Assembly: GCF_000003605.2 (NCBI RefSeq)
Contig: NW_003134345.1
Span: 336,806 to 387,879, forward strand
Direction: 5' to 3'
From: Saccoglossus kowalevskii
Lineage: Eukaryota; Hemichordata; Enteropneusta; Harrimaniidae
Length of the DNA: 51,074 nucleotides
Within the stretch, counting starts at the first letter, position 1. Every line of letters starts with the position of its first letter. The notes under the pieces are model-generated. The model did no database searches, was not told where the DNA came from, and was given only the letters and a program-made list of their open reading frames with translations. A program made the translations under genes and the position numbers. Positions 21,301 to 44,430 of this stretch are shown piece by piece.

Positions 21301-23469
21301 ATTGAGGTACTTAAACGCCTAATGACTTTTGTCTCATTCTGTAAAGTGTCATGAATTTGTTTTTGCGTATCTGTTAACCGACTTAATTAACTGATTATTA
21401 GCGAATTGCTGTGTTATGTCTGTCATCGTGTAGGTCTATTTGAAGTTTTGGACGGAACTTGGCTCAGTGGTTTGGAACTAATTACAAGATACCGTCGCTA
21501 TTCTGACATTCATAGTTATTAATGTAGTGAACGATTAATCAAAAGATATGACGTATTCAGTACTTAGTGTGATTGGCTTTATGATTGAAGGTTACGCCCT
21601 AGAGTCTTTTTACTGCTTTGTAATTGGTCAGAGTTTTGAAAATGAATAAAGAGAGTTTGAGTTGGTCTTGGCGGATACTCCACGACAGAGGCAGTCCTGG
21701 AGAGACTTGGGGCGAGCCTTGACGCAGTCTAAGAGAGTCTTGGGTCAGCCTTGGATAGTCTTGGGGACTTTTCCCCAGGGCGCTGTCTCTGATAGAGTGC
21801 TCGATTGACCGACTAAGACGAGAGCTGAAACGTATTTCGTTGTGTGTGCCTTATTTGACTGTAAAGTTAAAGTGACTTTCCCGATCCCGTACCTCAAGGG
21901 GACGAGATAGAGAGACGAGACGAGATTCCCCCCGACAGAGTGGAGAACCCCGGGGAGAAGAGATTTCCCCCTGATAAAAGTACGAAATGATTGCATAGAT
22001 TGGGATCTAAATGGGACAATACCGAGAAACATGACGTCATATGTGGTGTATTTGTGGTGGTGACTACAAACCTGCTAGGATTTCGCACTGCTTTCCATAA
22101 TATGTGTCAGGACATTGACACGTATAGTCATTCACTCCCATGCCATCAACACACTGAGCTCCATTTTGACAGGGATTACTACTGCATTCTGGGAAAGAAG
22201 GAAAGAAGAGAAAAATTAACCTGAGAAAGGACTATGGTTTATAAGTCGAACATCGCTTTGTCTCTAAGGCAGACATGCGAGTTTGCGGAACAGTATAAAC
22301 AACAACAAGAAAATCAAATATTTATTAATTTCACTATTTTGAGCGCTCATGCTATTTCATGGGTTATTTGTAAATTTGCGAGTTAAACGTTGAGTTTTGC
22401 TGTAACACCATGCTCACATGAATTGAATTCAAAGAATTTTACGCGGAAATGACGTAATTAAAACATACTGTAAAGGGGGTAATTATTCACTGTGTTTTAA
22501 TTTAGCTTATTTCGCTGACTGGAAAAATGCGCTAAATTAAAACACAGTGAATATGTAAAATTTAGCATAGAACACATTATCTAAATGACGAAACCGTGAA
22601 TTTAAAACCCACTGAATATGCCTGAAATGGTAAATCAGTGAAATTTAAACCCAGTGAAAATTAGTCATTTTACAGTAGTGAAAACTAATGCATTTACAGT
22701 TTTATGCATATTCAAATGAATACAACGTGCCAACAAATAAAACCCCAAACTGAACAACGTGCCAACAAATAAAACCCCAAACTGAACAACGTGCCAACAA
22801 ATAAAACCCCAAACTGAACAACGTGCCAACAAATAAAATCCCAAACTGAACAACGTGCCAACAAATAAAACCCCAAACTGAACAACGTGCCAACAAATAA
22901 AACCCCAAACTGAACAATGTGGCATGATTCCCTAGCTTCACATACCAATGTCAATGTATTGAGCAAGTGTAAAACGTTTTTTTTTTATTAGGCTGTTTGT
23001 ATTCATCAATTCAGATATATTCATGCATTTTTCTCAAAACAACCCGAGAAGGGGAACATTTTTTTTATCCCGCTGGTCCAGTAATACATTTGATAATTTA
23101 TATCCCAGTATGAATAAACAATGCGTTGCTTGACCAAGAATAAACAAAAATTTGTGTCATAGTATATCCGTTAATCATTTCAAGGGATTTGAATAAATAG
23201 ATCAGTGTTCATTCAACACGGTGACGCCAACCACAATCCCTCTATGATAGAGGGACTGTGCGCCAAGGAAGCATTGCGAAATGTAACGCACTTAAATTAC
23301 GTCTCTCTGGAATAACGGCAAAACGTCACATGTCTACATCGCCTTAATGGGATTACAAGACGTAAAAATGGATCTGAAAATTAAGAAAGTTTCTAAATAT
23401 GAACTTACCATTTTCTGCACAAACAAAACTTGCTATACATACTAAACAGAATACTAATTCCTGCATCAT
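3653..23469 (-). CDS. Gene A: fibropellin-like protein (SP-EGF-CUB-EGFx19-avidin)
   Basis: This is a secreted extracellular-matrix mosaic protein. Exons 5' to 3' on the minus strand: 23469-23409 signal peptide; 22188-22072 EGF1; 21014-20664 CUB; EGF exons 19593-19480, 19107-18994, 17731-17618, 17134-17021, 16020-15910, 15796-15686, 14648-14535, 13772-13659, 12981-12868, 12346-12233, 11761-11648, 11304-11191, 10330-10217, 9701-9588, 9488-9375, 9250-9137, 7521-7408, 6924-6808, 6582-6469; avidin exons 6354-6220, 4595-4397, 3740-3653. The total is 3114 bases, an exact multiple of three (about 1037 residues plus stop), and all junctions are GT-AG with matching phase. Size and domain order resemble sea urchin fibropellin I (about 21 EGF repeats and roughly 1060 residues, from memory). 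The N gap at 14977-15567 may hide one more EGF exon. The exon model comes from reading splice sites by eye; alternative splicing cannot be judged. Confidence 0.88.
3741..4396 (-). other. Gene A last intron
   Basis: The 656-bp intron has donor GTAAGT and acceptor TTTATTTCAG. Short open frames here lack recognisable homology. I see no repeat or RNA gene. Confidence 0.6.
4801..5020. repeat. GC-richer block, possible SINE-like insert
   Basis: This stretch is clearly richer in G and C than the surrounding intron and contains two related segments, one ending GCAGGGAACACC and one ending GCAGGGAATACAG. It could be a short interspersed element or part of a larger repeat. I find no clear tRNA promoter boxes or tail, so the class is unknown. 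Confidence 0.3.
5362..5638. mobile_element. MITE-like element, CAGGGTC terminal inverted repeats
   Basis: The 277-bp element starts TACAGGGTCTATAGCA and ends TGCTATGGACCCTGTA, which are inverted copies with one mismatch. Both ends abut TA, as for a TA target duplication. The inside has repeated AAAGACTTT-type motifs and no coding capacity. A mariner-type or hAT-type non-autonomous origin is possible. Confidence 0.65.
5729..6105. repeat. Degenerate tandem repeat, three units of 125-151 bp
   Basis: The phrase GAACAAATCTGAGAGAGGTC recurs near 5733, 5884 and 6009 (the last copy with a small change), followed each time by related text including ATCAAAG and a GTTTTTAA-like block. The open frame across it on the minus strand is a by-product of the repeat. 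Confidence 0.75.
6469..14648 (-). CDS. Gene A EGF repeats 8-20 (thirteen exons)
   Basis: Exons are 14648-14535, 13772-13659, 12981-12868, 12346-12233, 11761-11648, 11304-11191, 10330-10217, 9701-9588, 9488-9375, 9250-9137, 7521-7408, 6924-6808 and 6582-6469. All are 114 bp except 6924-6808 (117 bp). Most open with D-(I/V/F/T)-(N/D/E)-E-C and carry C-x-(D/N)-x4-(Y/F)-x-C, the calcium-binding EGF pattern. Exceptions are the ETAEC repeat at 9250 and the GINPC repeat at 6924, the latter a conserved position-specific variant shared with genes B and C. The final repeat opens [10 protein letters not shown], also shared with B and C. Confidence 0.9.
7640..8440. repeat. Complex repeat with nested hairpins (GGCCGCCA...TCGGCC)
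   Basis: Long units are repeated: ACATGATGTATAA-containing segments near 7647 and 7930 (about 283 bp apart), and ACCAAGTTTGAACAAA-containing segments near 7818, 8101 and 8252. Each unit carries a short palindrome such as AAAATGGC-TGCCAGACA-GCCATTTT. It is non-coding and probably derives from a dispersed element that expanded locally. Confidence 0.75.
8452..8502. repeat. CA/CG-interrupted microsatellite
   Basis: A dinucleotide ACAC tract with interspersed CG and GA steps directly follows the hairpin-repeat block. Reading frames across it are artefacts. Confidence 0.85.
10331..11190 (-). other. Gene A intron carrying a MITE
   Basis: This 860-bp intron contains the MITE copy at 10941-11151, whose right end is 39 bases from the downstream splice donor of the next EGF exon on the plus-strand map. 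Otherwise only AT-rich sequence is seen. Confidence 0.6.
10941..11151. mobile_element. MITE family 1, copy 1 (TACTGTRAAA ends)
   Basis: The 211-bp element starts TACTGTGAAAAG and ends TTTTACAGTA. The inverted ends extend into TAATTATTCACTGGG against CCCAGTGAAAATTA. Near-identical sequence occurs at 22466-22677. The TA at each end suits a mariner-type TA target duplication. There is no coding capacity. Confidence 0.8.
11871..12127. mobile_element. MITE-like element, CACTGAGGGTGCT ends
   Basis: A perfect 13-base inverted repeat, CACTGAGGGTGCT and AGCACCCTCAGTG, bounds 257 bp inside a gene A intron. A third related motif (CGCCCTCAGTG) lies near 12060. No target-site duplication is obvious, so the boundary is approximate. 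Confidence 0.55.
12415..12585. mobile_element. Divergent MITE with TACTGTAAAAC ends
   Basis: This 171-bp segment begins TACTGTAAAAC and ends GTTTCACAGTA. The ends resemble MITE family 1, but the interior is different and AT-rich with AGCTAAATTAGCTG. It may be a diverged or separate subfamily. Confidence 0.5.
12982..14534 (-). other. Gene A introns around EGF exon 13659-13772
   Basis: Two introns (12982-13658 and 13773-14534) flank one EGF exon. Apart from the pentanucleotide repeat at 14271-14372 I see only AT-rich non-coding sequence. Confidence 0.55.
14271..14372. repeat. TTTAA/TTTGA pentanucleotide microsatellite
   Basis: About fourteen TTTAA units, one interrupted, turn into five TTTGA units before a G run. 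It lies in a gene A intron. Confidence 0.9.
14977..15567. other. Assembly gap of 591 N
   Basis: The gap lies in the intron between EGF exons 15796-15686 and 14648-14535. It may hide one more 114-bp EGF exon; the frame is intact with or without one. Sequence entering the gap repeats AAGAATCTG/AGAATCTTC, so a local tandem repeat may have caused it. Confidence 0.95.
15686..19593 (-). CDS. Gene A EGF repeats 2-7 (six exons)
   Basis: Exons lie at 19593-19480, 19107-18994, 17731-17618, 17134-17021, 16020-15910 and 15796-15686. Each encodes one six-cysteine EGF of 37-38 residues between phase-1 introns. The openings are DGDDC, DTDDC, DINEC, DILEC, DINEC and DNDEC. DGDDC also opens the matching gene B repeat. 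DILEC and DNDEC depart from the calcium-binding consensus. The two exons nearest the N gap are 111 bp, one codon shorter than the rest, with a short C2-C3 loop. The adhesion or rod role is inferred from fibropellins. Confidence 0.88.
16021..17020 (-). other. Gene A 1-kb intron
   Basis: The intron has a moderately GC-rich part at about 16080-16330 and an AT-rich remainder with a short direct repeat of ATAATTATATCAA at 16895-16930. No gene is recognised; the GC-rich part could be an old insert of unknown class. Confidence 0.5.
17732..18993 (-). other. Gene A 1.26-kb intron
   Basis: I see no coding sequence or clear mobile element. A short palindromic stretch around AAACTGGTTCCCAGTTT occurs near 18083-18105. 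Confidence 0.5.
19594..20663 (-). other. Gene A intron downstream of CUB
   Basis: The 1.07-kb intron includes a short imperfect stem near 19830-19875 (ATCGTCGC and GCGACGAT arms). Nothing coding is recognised. Confidence 0.5.
20664..21014 (-). CDS. Gene A exon 3: CUB domain
   Basis: One 351-bp exon encodes a complete CUB domain of about 115 residues. It begins TNCGYGF and has [16 protein letters not shown], the acidic [10 protein letters not shown] block and [11 protein letters not shown]. The acidic residues suit the calcium site found in many CUB domains. N-glycosylation sequons are NYS, NFT and NSS. Only two cysteines of the usual four are obvious, as in other short-form CUB domains. The exon is the same length as the gene B CUB exon. 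Confidence 0.92.
21015..22071 (-). other. Gene A intron between CUB and EGF1
   Basis: About 21660-21775 has imperfect internal repetition of GAGTCTTGG-type motifs on the plus strand. Overlapping short open frames in 21745-22088 have no recognisable homology. No gene is supported. Confidence 0.5.
22072..22188 (-). CDS. Gene A exon 2: EGF repeat before CUB
   Basis: This is a 117-bp EGF exon with six cysteines, starting [13 protein letters not shown] and ending CEILA. It lacks the leading D-I-N/D of the later repeats, so it is less clearly calcium-binding. The acceptor has a pyrimidine-rich tract (CTTTCTTTCCCAG type) and the donor is the weaker GTTTGT. An EGF ahead of the CUB domain is also seen in gene B. 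Confidence 0.85.
22466..22677. mobile_element. MITE family 1, copy 2
   Basis: The 212-bp copy starts TACTGTAAAGGGGG and ends TTTTACAGTA. It matches the 10941-11151 copy through most of its length in the same orientation, including GCTTATTTCGCTGACTGGAA. Both copies sit in gene A introns. Confidence 0.85.
22724..22915. repeat. 32-bp tandem repeat, six copies
   Basis: Six head-to-tail copies of a 32-base unit (AACGTGCCAACAAATAAAAC then CCCAAACTGAAC) run from 22724, with one C-to-T change in copy 4. There are no spacers. The minus strand is open in all three frames only because the unit lacks stop codons. Confidence 0.95.
23409..23469 (-). CDS. Gene A exon 1: signal peptide
   Basis: The exon encodes 20 residues ([20 protein letters not shown]) plus one base, followed by the donor GTAAGT. 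The hydrophobic core and small residues before AEN suit signal peptidase cleavage after A18. The extra base G joins AA of exon 2 to give Glu, so the frame runs straight into the first EGF cysteine. Two Met codons are adjacent; I chose the first. The 5' UTR boundary is not visible. Confidence 0.82.
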
Positions 23470-26400
23470 TTTTGGATTTTTTTCTAGTACGGGATGTATT
23501 TGTACGAGTCACTCACTGGAGTACATGGGAACAGGCACGCTCTACCAAAGACAATTCGCAATTGAAACAGTTTTGAATCAAGCGCTCTTGACACTATTTG
23601 GGTGACAATTGGATAGTAAAATTTGCATAACAAGTATCGATGTAGCAAAACTACCCAATAGATTCCCAAGACTCGTTCACACCTCTTCCTAACGTCCACT
23701 CTATTCTTGAGAAATTGTTCAATCAAATACAAAGCTAATTACAATTAGTATGAACAAGGCTTGTTGTTTTGGCGTTACAAAAATAGTATTCGTTCAATAA
23801 CGAACTGGCCATATGAGCACGTACTTATGAGTTATAGTAGTACCATATGTATTATGTATTATCACACATTTTTGGGGGATTATTCAACATATGATAACTT
23901 AAGTTTATGAATTTGAAAAGTTTGTTTTCTGCCTGGACAACCTACATTTATAATGTATTAGAGTTTTGCTTCGGCTTATCGATAAAACCAACTAATATGT
24001 GTAACTAATGTCCCTGCCTATTGGCGTAGAATTGACATCGTGCACTCCAGCGGGAACTCCTTCAACTCAAAGTACAAACCAATCTTCGGGAATGCTCGGT
24101 AATGTTCGGCAATTTTGCTCACTGTAGATAGGTACAGGATGTAAATGACTTCATACGACAATACGATATCATGATGGGAGGTAAAATTGTACGTACAATT
24201 TAGTCAAATAGCATGCGCAGTGTTTCGTATGTTGATTTTTTTAGCGGAATCAAATCAAATCAAATTACTGTGAATCATTCTCCCTTTCTACCGACATATG
24301 GAATCTTTATTACAACGTTATTAGATTTATAATCATATTTAAACTCAAATACTAAAATATTAATTAATGTCAGTGTTTTATTGCAACTATGAAGGTCATC
24401 TCATATTAACATTTATACTTCCGGGTCTGAGAAGGAGCAAGTTCTTATCACAATATTAATTGATTTCGGTGTTATTTACCTCTTATTTGAATTAGTATGA
24501 AGTAAACTTGGCGCCATGGTAACCTCACCAAATCCACTGTATACAGTTGTACTTTGTATTCATTGTCAATGTCTATTTATGATTCTATTTTCTCGCACCA
24601 GGTTTTGGGCTATACCATTCATATTGAACAAAGTACGGTATATTTAGAGGTGTTTCTGCTGTTAACACAGGCGATCGCGCGTGGTATTGCGAGAAAATGT
24701 ATCCATGTCTTTTGGAGCGCGTAACTACGTAAATATAGGATGTCATATTTGGAGGCAAGCCTCTGCCACGCTATTATTCAGAATGGGAGTGACGCGAATG
24801 GAATTCTGGAAAGCTGAAAATGACACGGTGGATACCACAGTTGCTCATATGATAATTGTATACATATGTTTCTTTATGAGCAAAATTTATTTATATTACA
24901 CCCAAAGAATTGCCAACAAACAGTCACGAAAGTCAGCTACATGCAAATTTCGATGTGTTAATTATTCACGATATGCATGAATGAATATTCAATCCAGATT
25001 TACAACTGTGACGTATAATGGAGGATATAATAACAAAAATAGCGATATAGTTTGATTTAGATTTTTTATTGGTCTTTTGAAATTAGTAAAAACGTGTGAG
25101 TAATACTCGTAGGTAAATGAGTGGGTGTATAGATACCCGGATGTGAACAAATCAACAACATTCATCACCAATCCTTTGTAACCAATCATAGTATACGTTA
25201 TATATACTAACTTGTAAAATAAAAAAGTTCAATAAAAATGAAGACCATTTGTTTTAGAAGGATAAGATATTAAAGGCAGCTCATGCTGGATTCTGGAACT
25301 TTTAACTTATTACTCATCAATTAAAACAATTTCTGTCTACATTTCAACTACTGAGTCGCTCCAATTATTCACCAAAAAAAATTAATAGTTTTGAAATATT
25401 GAAAAGAAAAATAATTATCGTGGTGATTAGTATATTTTAATAATTTATTTCATCATTGCATTGTCCAAACACACATAACAACGAAATCTATATAAATAGG
25501 CCATGACCTACATTATAGAACATGAGGTAGTAGTAAAATAGATCCGGATGGGGTCACGGTGGTCAAGGTTCTTGGTATTAAATTTGCCTGATAGGCATAC
25601 CTCTACTTCATGTTGAAGTACTCACACATGTGCGGTTTCCTGAAGCTAGGTATTACACATAATACATAAAACAAAATCATACAACATGTTTTTTTTATGT
25701 TTTTTTTTCTTGTGGGATTTACCATTTGACAATTTCACAATTTGAAATTTAGTATATATATGCTTATATTGTGAGGAGAAGGAGATCTGTTTGGTACACC
25801 TTCAGGTGGTCTGTTTACTGACCTTTTTTAAGATCTATACACTCAACTTTTCATCTAAAATGCGTGGTCTTAGCGAAATGGTTTTAGGAGATAATATCTT
25901 GCCTATCAAGTGATCTACGCTTTAATATTTAAACTCATGGGACTATGAGTCTTAATTGAAATGAGGACATTTGTAGTGTTTCACGCAGTAGAAACTGGAA
26001 ATGAATAAAATAGCAACAATCTCGGAGGAATAGGACTATAAAAGAAAATGGAGTCATAGAAACGAAGATAGGGGATGGTAGTAGTAAGTAATAAGTCGGC
26101 AAAAGAATTTCTGAATTTGTCAAAAGAACTTTTGACAAAAAAACATTTCAAACCAAAGTCTCTTCCGAATTTTACAAAACGTTTCATAAATGGCCGCCGG
26201 TTTGAATATAATGGAAAAAATAATTAAAAGCACCACACATGCTTTACCAAATGACTGATATCTAATTGGTACAATCTGTAATTAAGGTTTAGGAGAACAT
26301 TCGTATAAAATGGCTAACTACCATTCCACCTAAAAGATTCAGTACGATCGAAAATATTGTAATATTTGCATGTCATTGTTTTACACCATTTGTTGAATGC

Positions 26401-27053
26401 ATTTGAATGTGATTTATAAAAAAAAACTAAAAACGTTGTTACAGGTAGGTACAATACTAGTACTATTTAGTGTACATGTGTGTTAGTGAATTTTATTTTT
26501 CTTCGTACGAATACTATACAGATGCTTTAGTTTACAATAAGTCATAATCCAATTTGGTCCTCAACTGGTCGTGCAAACAACAGCATTAAATAATACATGC
26601 TTTCGTCCATATTGCATCTCTGAAGGTACACTATGAAATCATGCATACAGCTGTATTGGGAACTTGGGACTATAATATGAATTTGATAAGGGAAATATGT
26701 ACTAAATGAACTTATTACAATGATTTCCATGACGTCTGAATATAGGCAATCTTTGCGACTTCTCTTTAATTGTGTGTCAACACTTCACATGCTAATGTTT
26801 TTAAACAGTGTGCCGATGCACCTGATTTCGCTAAGACTGCCATAATTCAGGGAAACTGACGAGTCAACGCTGAATCCGGATGAATCACATACTTCCCGCA
26901 ATGCCAGTACCATCAAATACGTGACACAATAGTCCCAGGACCCCAATAAAGCTATAGAAATAATCGCAGACTACAACTTTATAATAATCACGCTATTGAA
27001 ATTTGTCTATTCTATGGGATTTTAAAATTCTACAGATAATGTTGTGTACAGAC
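23470..27053. other. Spacer between genes A and B
   Basis: The 3.6-kb stretch should contain the gene A promoter and 5' UTR and the gene B 3' UTR. The longest open frame (24681-24980, plus, 99 codons) has no recognisable domain and looks spurious. I see no RNA gene or clear mobile element. No canonical TATA box is evident upstream of the gene A start. Confidence 0.55.
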
Positions 27054-39820
<12,767 letters not shown>

Positions 39821-42800
39821 CTTGCTAGAGAACTAGAACACGTATGGAATGATGCTAAGATACGACTGAGTTAAAAGAAGACCTTCGTCTATTGTCATCA
39901 CATGTGTAAATCACTTTCTCCTGCCAAACATACCTGTCTTTTCATTGGTTTCAATGTAAGGTTAAATATTTATGACCTTTTGGTGCAGTGTTGGCTGCCC
40001 AAGTAAGACGAATCACGTCGCCCACGATTTTGTGGATGCATTCACTGATTGAATAATCAGCCAAGATCGGCGCAAGGAATATCAGCTATGTTGAAGTGTG
40101 GTCAACACAAAATATTTCTTCTCATCTGAGAAGAATCGTAAATTTTGAATTTTATTAATAAATGTTTGCGTGTATAGCTAAAGATTGTAGGAAATTGTCC
40201 TACTTATAGAACAGGTAAACTTTTATCTTTTCAACGAATATTTAAGCCAGTCGGTGAAACTCATACAAGCCGGTTTGCTGATTGGCGGTCAGTGTGAGGA
40301 TGCAAACAACCATTTTGTTAGCCATGGCAACGGTGGGACAGGATTTGTTGTAATTTTATTTCACTCAACTAGAGTGCAGGTGTGACCAGCCTAACAACTT
40401 TGAACAAAGTCGGCCCAAGCAAAAAATCAATCACAAAACGTAAATATATACAGACACACAGACAAGCCGACCTGATGATACGTTGGACCGACTTCAGAAA
40501 ATGATTTTGATTGGAAAGCGTCTTCCATAGAGTTCATTATTAACACCGCTGTTGAACCAATGGAATTGAGTGTAAATAACGAATTAGGCTAGCAATATAG
40601 TTTGCAGTTTTTGTTTGTATTAGAATGTTCATACGTAGAGTTGGCTGTAATCATCATCGCAGAGATGTTGCATATTATCATTGATTGAAGAATAATATCA
40701 ACCCAGTCGAAAAACTAGCTTTGACTGAAAAACAAAATAGTAACTTTAAAACAGATCACATATCACGAAATTTTTACTCAAAACATGTTTACGACCAAAG
40801 CGTTGGGGTTTTGGGCGTTGCCATTGCAACGGAGCAGATTTTATTTCAAATTCCCTCATCCAACCATAGGTGTTATCTGCCTGTCAAGTCTGAACAAAAC
40901 CCCCAGCCAAAAATCACAGAAAAGTGAAAATACCGTTTATGACAAAAAAGTTACCTCAACTTCCGGGGCAAATTTCTTAGCAACGAAGAAAGAATGTAGG
41001 TTTGACCTGACTGTCAAGGGTGAACGTAATCGGCCCAGCCCCCCCCCCCAAAGAAAAATACTTAATACACAGATACTGACGTAGCTAGTGCAGTCCTAAC
41101 TCTGATCGCTAATAAATGCCTGTGAACTAATCTTAGCACGGATGACAAGCGTGCGAGGTCCCTCAAATTGTACTGAAAGTATGTGAGTGTGGTGGTATTT
41201 TCAATTTCTTACTTCTGCACTCATAACATAGATTTCGTCCCATGGGATGTGTACACTTTCAAGGCTTCGTCAAAACCTTTACGAGTCTAGCCCTTGAGGC
41301 AGTTAATATGCAAAAACTATTCATCTTCTTGTTGTAACAACATCGTGATAATATTTATACAAAGTGTGGGTTCCGACTCTAACAACAGTATCTTATGTTC
41401 GTAGACACCGGCCCCTATTATTTGTATTTAATATGTCAGAAATGTACTGCCCAATTTGAAGATTTCTAAAGTAGTCTGAAAAATGAAATAAGTCTAATTG
41501 TGCCCATATATGTTTGTATTGTTTTTTGCAGTAATAAGACTGAATGCTTGTTTATCAGTATCTTAGTTAATATACTGCCTGGATGATTGCAATGGTATAC
41601 AAATTCTTCTTTACTTTGTCTAAGTACAGTATATTTCTTTTACAAATGTTTTTTTATGTGGGGGCATATAAACGAATTCATGCACCATGGCCATTTAACA
41701 ATGATTTTAAGTGCCTCTATCCACTCAAGGGGCACGCTCAGAAAGGACCATTGTTCTAAAAATAAGAATGAATTGAACACAATTGCACACCGTGACTTCG
41801 ATGTTTCAGTTTCTTGATGGCGCATTCTTCTATCAGGAGATCAACATGGAAACAGTTAATAAAGCTATTTCATATACGTTTACTGTCATCCTGATTGTAC
41901 TGTACTCTTCGTTCTCATTTGGTGGATGTGTTTGTTTAAGAAGTTCAAGTCTATTGACCTTGGGAACCAGTGAACGTCTTTCATTCAAGACTCGGCCGAC
42001 CATGAGCGGCATATTAAAGGCATTCTCTTTACCTCAAATGAAAACATTGTAATAATTACTGAATGGTTATCCTCAAACATCGTCCCTTGAGATTTAAAAG
42101 TAAAAGTGCACTCTCCATAACAGACCTGGTTATTTATGGCACTGGTATTTACCTGACGATAAAGGAGGCAAGGTTATTTCAGAAAGTGTTAGAGGTTGAC
42201 CAAGAACACATACATCTTGTGTGTGTTCAAGGGCTGGACACACTCCAGTTATTCACGTTTGCCCTAAATATCTCCACTGAATGAATTACTCAAGTATCCT
42301 GAAGGGGGAACTACATGATGCCGCTTAAGCCTATCACAAGTTCCAAGAGAATAGGATTACATCGTATTGAACTGAAAGAGTTAACTATAAGCAGTATTCT
42401 GATAATAGCCAATGTAATATATGTATTAGCACTGTACTATTCGTGACCCAACTATAACTATCAGCCAAATCACATGTTAATATTCTAATAGCCAATCTAA
42501 CAGATTTATTATTACCACATTGCAAAACTGTTATCTAGGACGGATCACGCCAACTTGGAGACGTTTCTGACTGTGAGTCACAGAGACCAACGACCGAGGA
42601 TATTCCAGTAAGAACAATCGGGGGAACGGTGGTTACAAGACTTAAAGCACACACTTACGCAAAACAATTGTTTACTCTTTTAAAATTGAGGAGAATGCAC
42701 TCGAACTTTCATCTATAAGAACGGGAGCCCATCGCATCTCATCTCCTCAGTTCTATCTGTCAGAACCACACTCAATTGATGGTAGTTTCGAAAATAAACT

Positions 42801-44430
42801 TCGCATTGAACAATATGAACACATCGACAAAACATAATAATTTATCTTATATTGTTATGTTATATTTTGTTGTACAATGTTACAATTGGCAATCTTTTAG
42901 TATGTATGTATCACCATTCATTTATCCAGTAACATTACCCAGCTTCATGTGCTGATGTGGACATGGAATAGTTCAAACATGAACTGTACTTATTATAAAT
43001 AAGTTGCTATCAGTAAGGCAATCAGCATACACATAAGACATACATGCAATTTAGATGACATCTTTTATTAGTTATTGTTATAAAATATTATTAAAGTTTC
43101 ACAAATAAAATCATTACAATGTCAGAGCCAACATTTACCAGCATTTAAGATCAGACAATACTTTTTGCATAGTTTAATTCATCAAATATTACAAAATGAG
43201 ATTAGACAGATGCGTATGAAATCATCACAAAACAATTCTTTGTTAATATTAAATCTCCAAATTGGTATATCCCTGACCAGAGTTTATTTTAACAATATTG
43301 AGCAGCAAAATAGTTATATCAAGAATCAGGATACAACCTTTCAACCTTAATTAGCAGCAACTCTATGTTCTGCATGTCCCTAATGTTTAATTACATAACC
43401 TGTGATTATAAAACATGTGAATAAATTTTTGGATTCATGGATTTTCTTTCAAATGTCGTTTTTTGAATTTCATTTTTCCCAAATTCTGTTATCGCCTAGC
43501 AACAATACTTCGTCAATGAGAATATCAAAATAGTAATTGGACCTTCAAAAGACGAGATTCATAAAACCAAAAATAATAAAGCTCATGTGTTACAATAATT
43601 GTTTGAACTGTTTTAACAATATTATAGTTCATATCAATAGCAATGTATCTGAGATATGAGAAAACACCGTGACCATTACATTAGAAACCAATGTCCAAAT
43701 AAAATGAGAACGAGAATTTATAAAATATACATTCAGTAATTCCACTAGGATTTTCAAATATCTACTCGACTATCGATATGGACGATATTAGTGTTAATAA
43801 TAAACTGAATAGATAATAAGCCATTCTCCTTTCACTGCGAGATCCCGCGTTATACGCGAAATCGAACATAAAAACTAAAACTAGGAAAGGCCATGGCGTC
43901 GCAGTGAAGTCAAAAAATCACGTAGTATTAAATTAACGCGAACGTTCAATAATGTGCTATACATATTTGATGATAACAATTCTAATGAAGTAAAGGTATC
44001 TCAACGTCCTGTTCCCATCTGAAAGATTGATGTTTGACATTGAAATATAAAATTCAAGTTCAAAATCAAATCATTCGATTTTTGCGCCAGAAGTTCGATT
44101 CACGCATAGCGCGAGATCTATTAGAGGTTCTATATTATGAAATATTGCTCTCTCGTTTGCCGATTTTTCCTGTCATTGGTACCTGTAGTATTTTTTCCTG
44201 ATTTCTCCTTGTGCACATTACCTCCCATTTTTCTAATGGTTCACCCCTGAGACAGATGAACATATTATGTGAATGATGTTAAGTCCCTGCGTACAATATT
44301 ACGGTACAACTTACCGCGTCTGATAAAAGTGTGACTGATATGTTGTAAAATGGGTGCCAATCCCGAGCATGTATTTGTTAGCGTGAATACCATAACACCT
44401 GTGTAAAATGTACGTTACCCTGGGTAACCA
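39821..44430. other. Spacer between genes B and C
   Basis: The 4.6-kb spacer should hold the gene B 5' UTR and promoter and the gene C 3' UTR. An ATAAATAT motif and an ACCAAT box occur within about 150 bases upstream of the gene B start on the minus strand, but their order is unusual for a core promoter. Open frames of 60-99 codons (for example 40785-41084 and 41783-42052) have no recognisable domain. Confidence 0.55.

Larger units (their letters stand above)
22189..23408 (-). other. Gene A first intron
   Basis: This 1.2-kb intron after the signal-peptide exon holds a MITE (22466-22677) and a six-copy 32-bp tandem repeat (22724-22915). First introns often hold regulatory sites, but none is recognised here. 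Confidence 0.6.

Noticed and set aside
22724..22915. CRISPR-like direct repeats
   Set aside because: Copies are contiguous with no spacers, and the genome is eukaryotic.
22665..22966. Three overlapping minus-strand open frames encoding a repeated [12 protein letters not shown] peptide
   Set aside because: The 32-bp tandem repeat lacks stops and is not a multiple of three, so all three frames stay open by chance.
3653..23469. Notch or Delta/Jagged family membership for the EGF arrays
   Set aside because: No LNR, DSL, transmembrane or ankyrin segments are present, and the genes end in avidin-like domains with a CUB near the start.
24681..24980. 99-codon plus-strand open frame in the spacer between genes A and B
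   Set aside because: There is no recognisable domain, signal peptide or splice context, and the length is within chance for the region.
39821..39980. TATA-like ATAAATAT and ACCAAT box as a gene B core promoter
   Set aside because: Both motifs are common by chance in AT-rich DNA, and their order relative to the start is unusual.
41783..42284. Two plus-strand open frames of 73-89 codons in the B-C spacer
   Set aside because: No recognisable motif; one has a hydrophobic stretch, but nothing else supports a gene.
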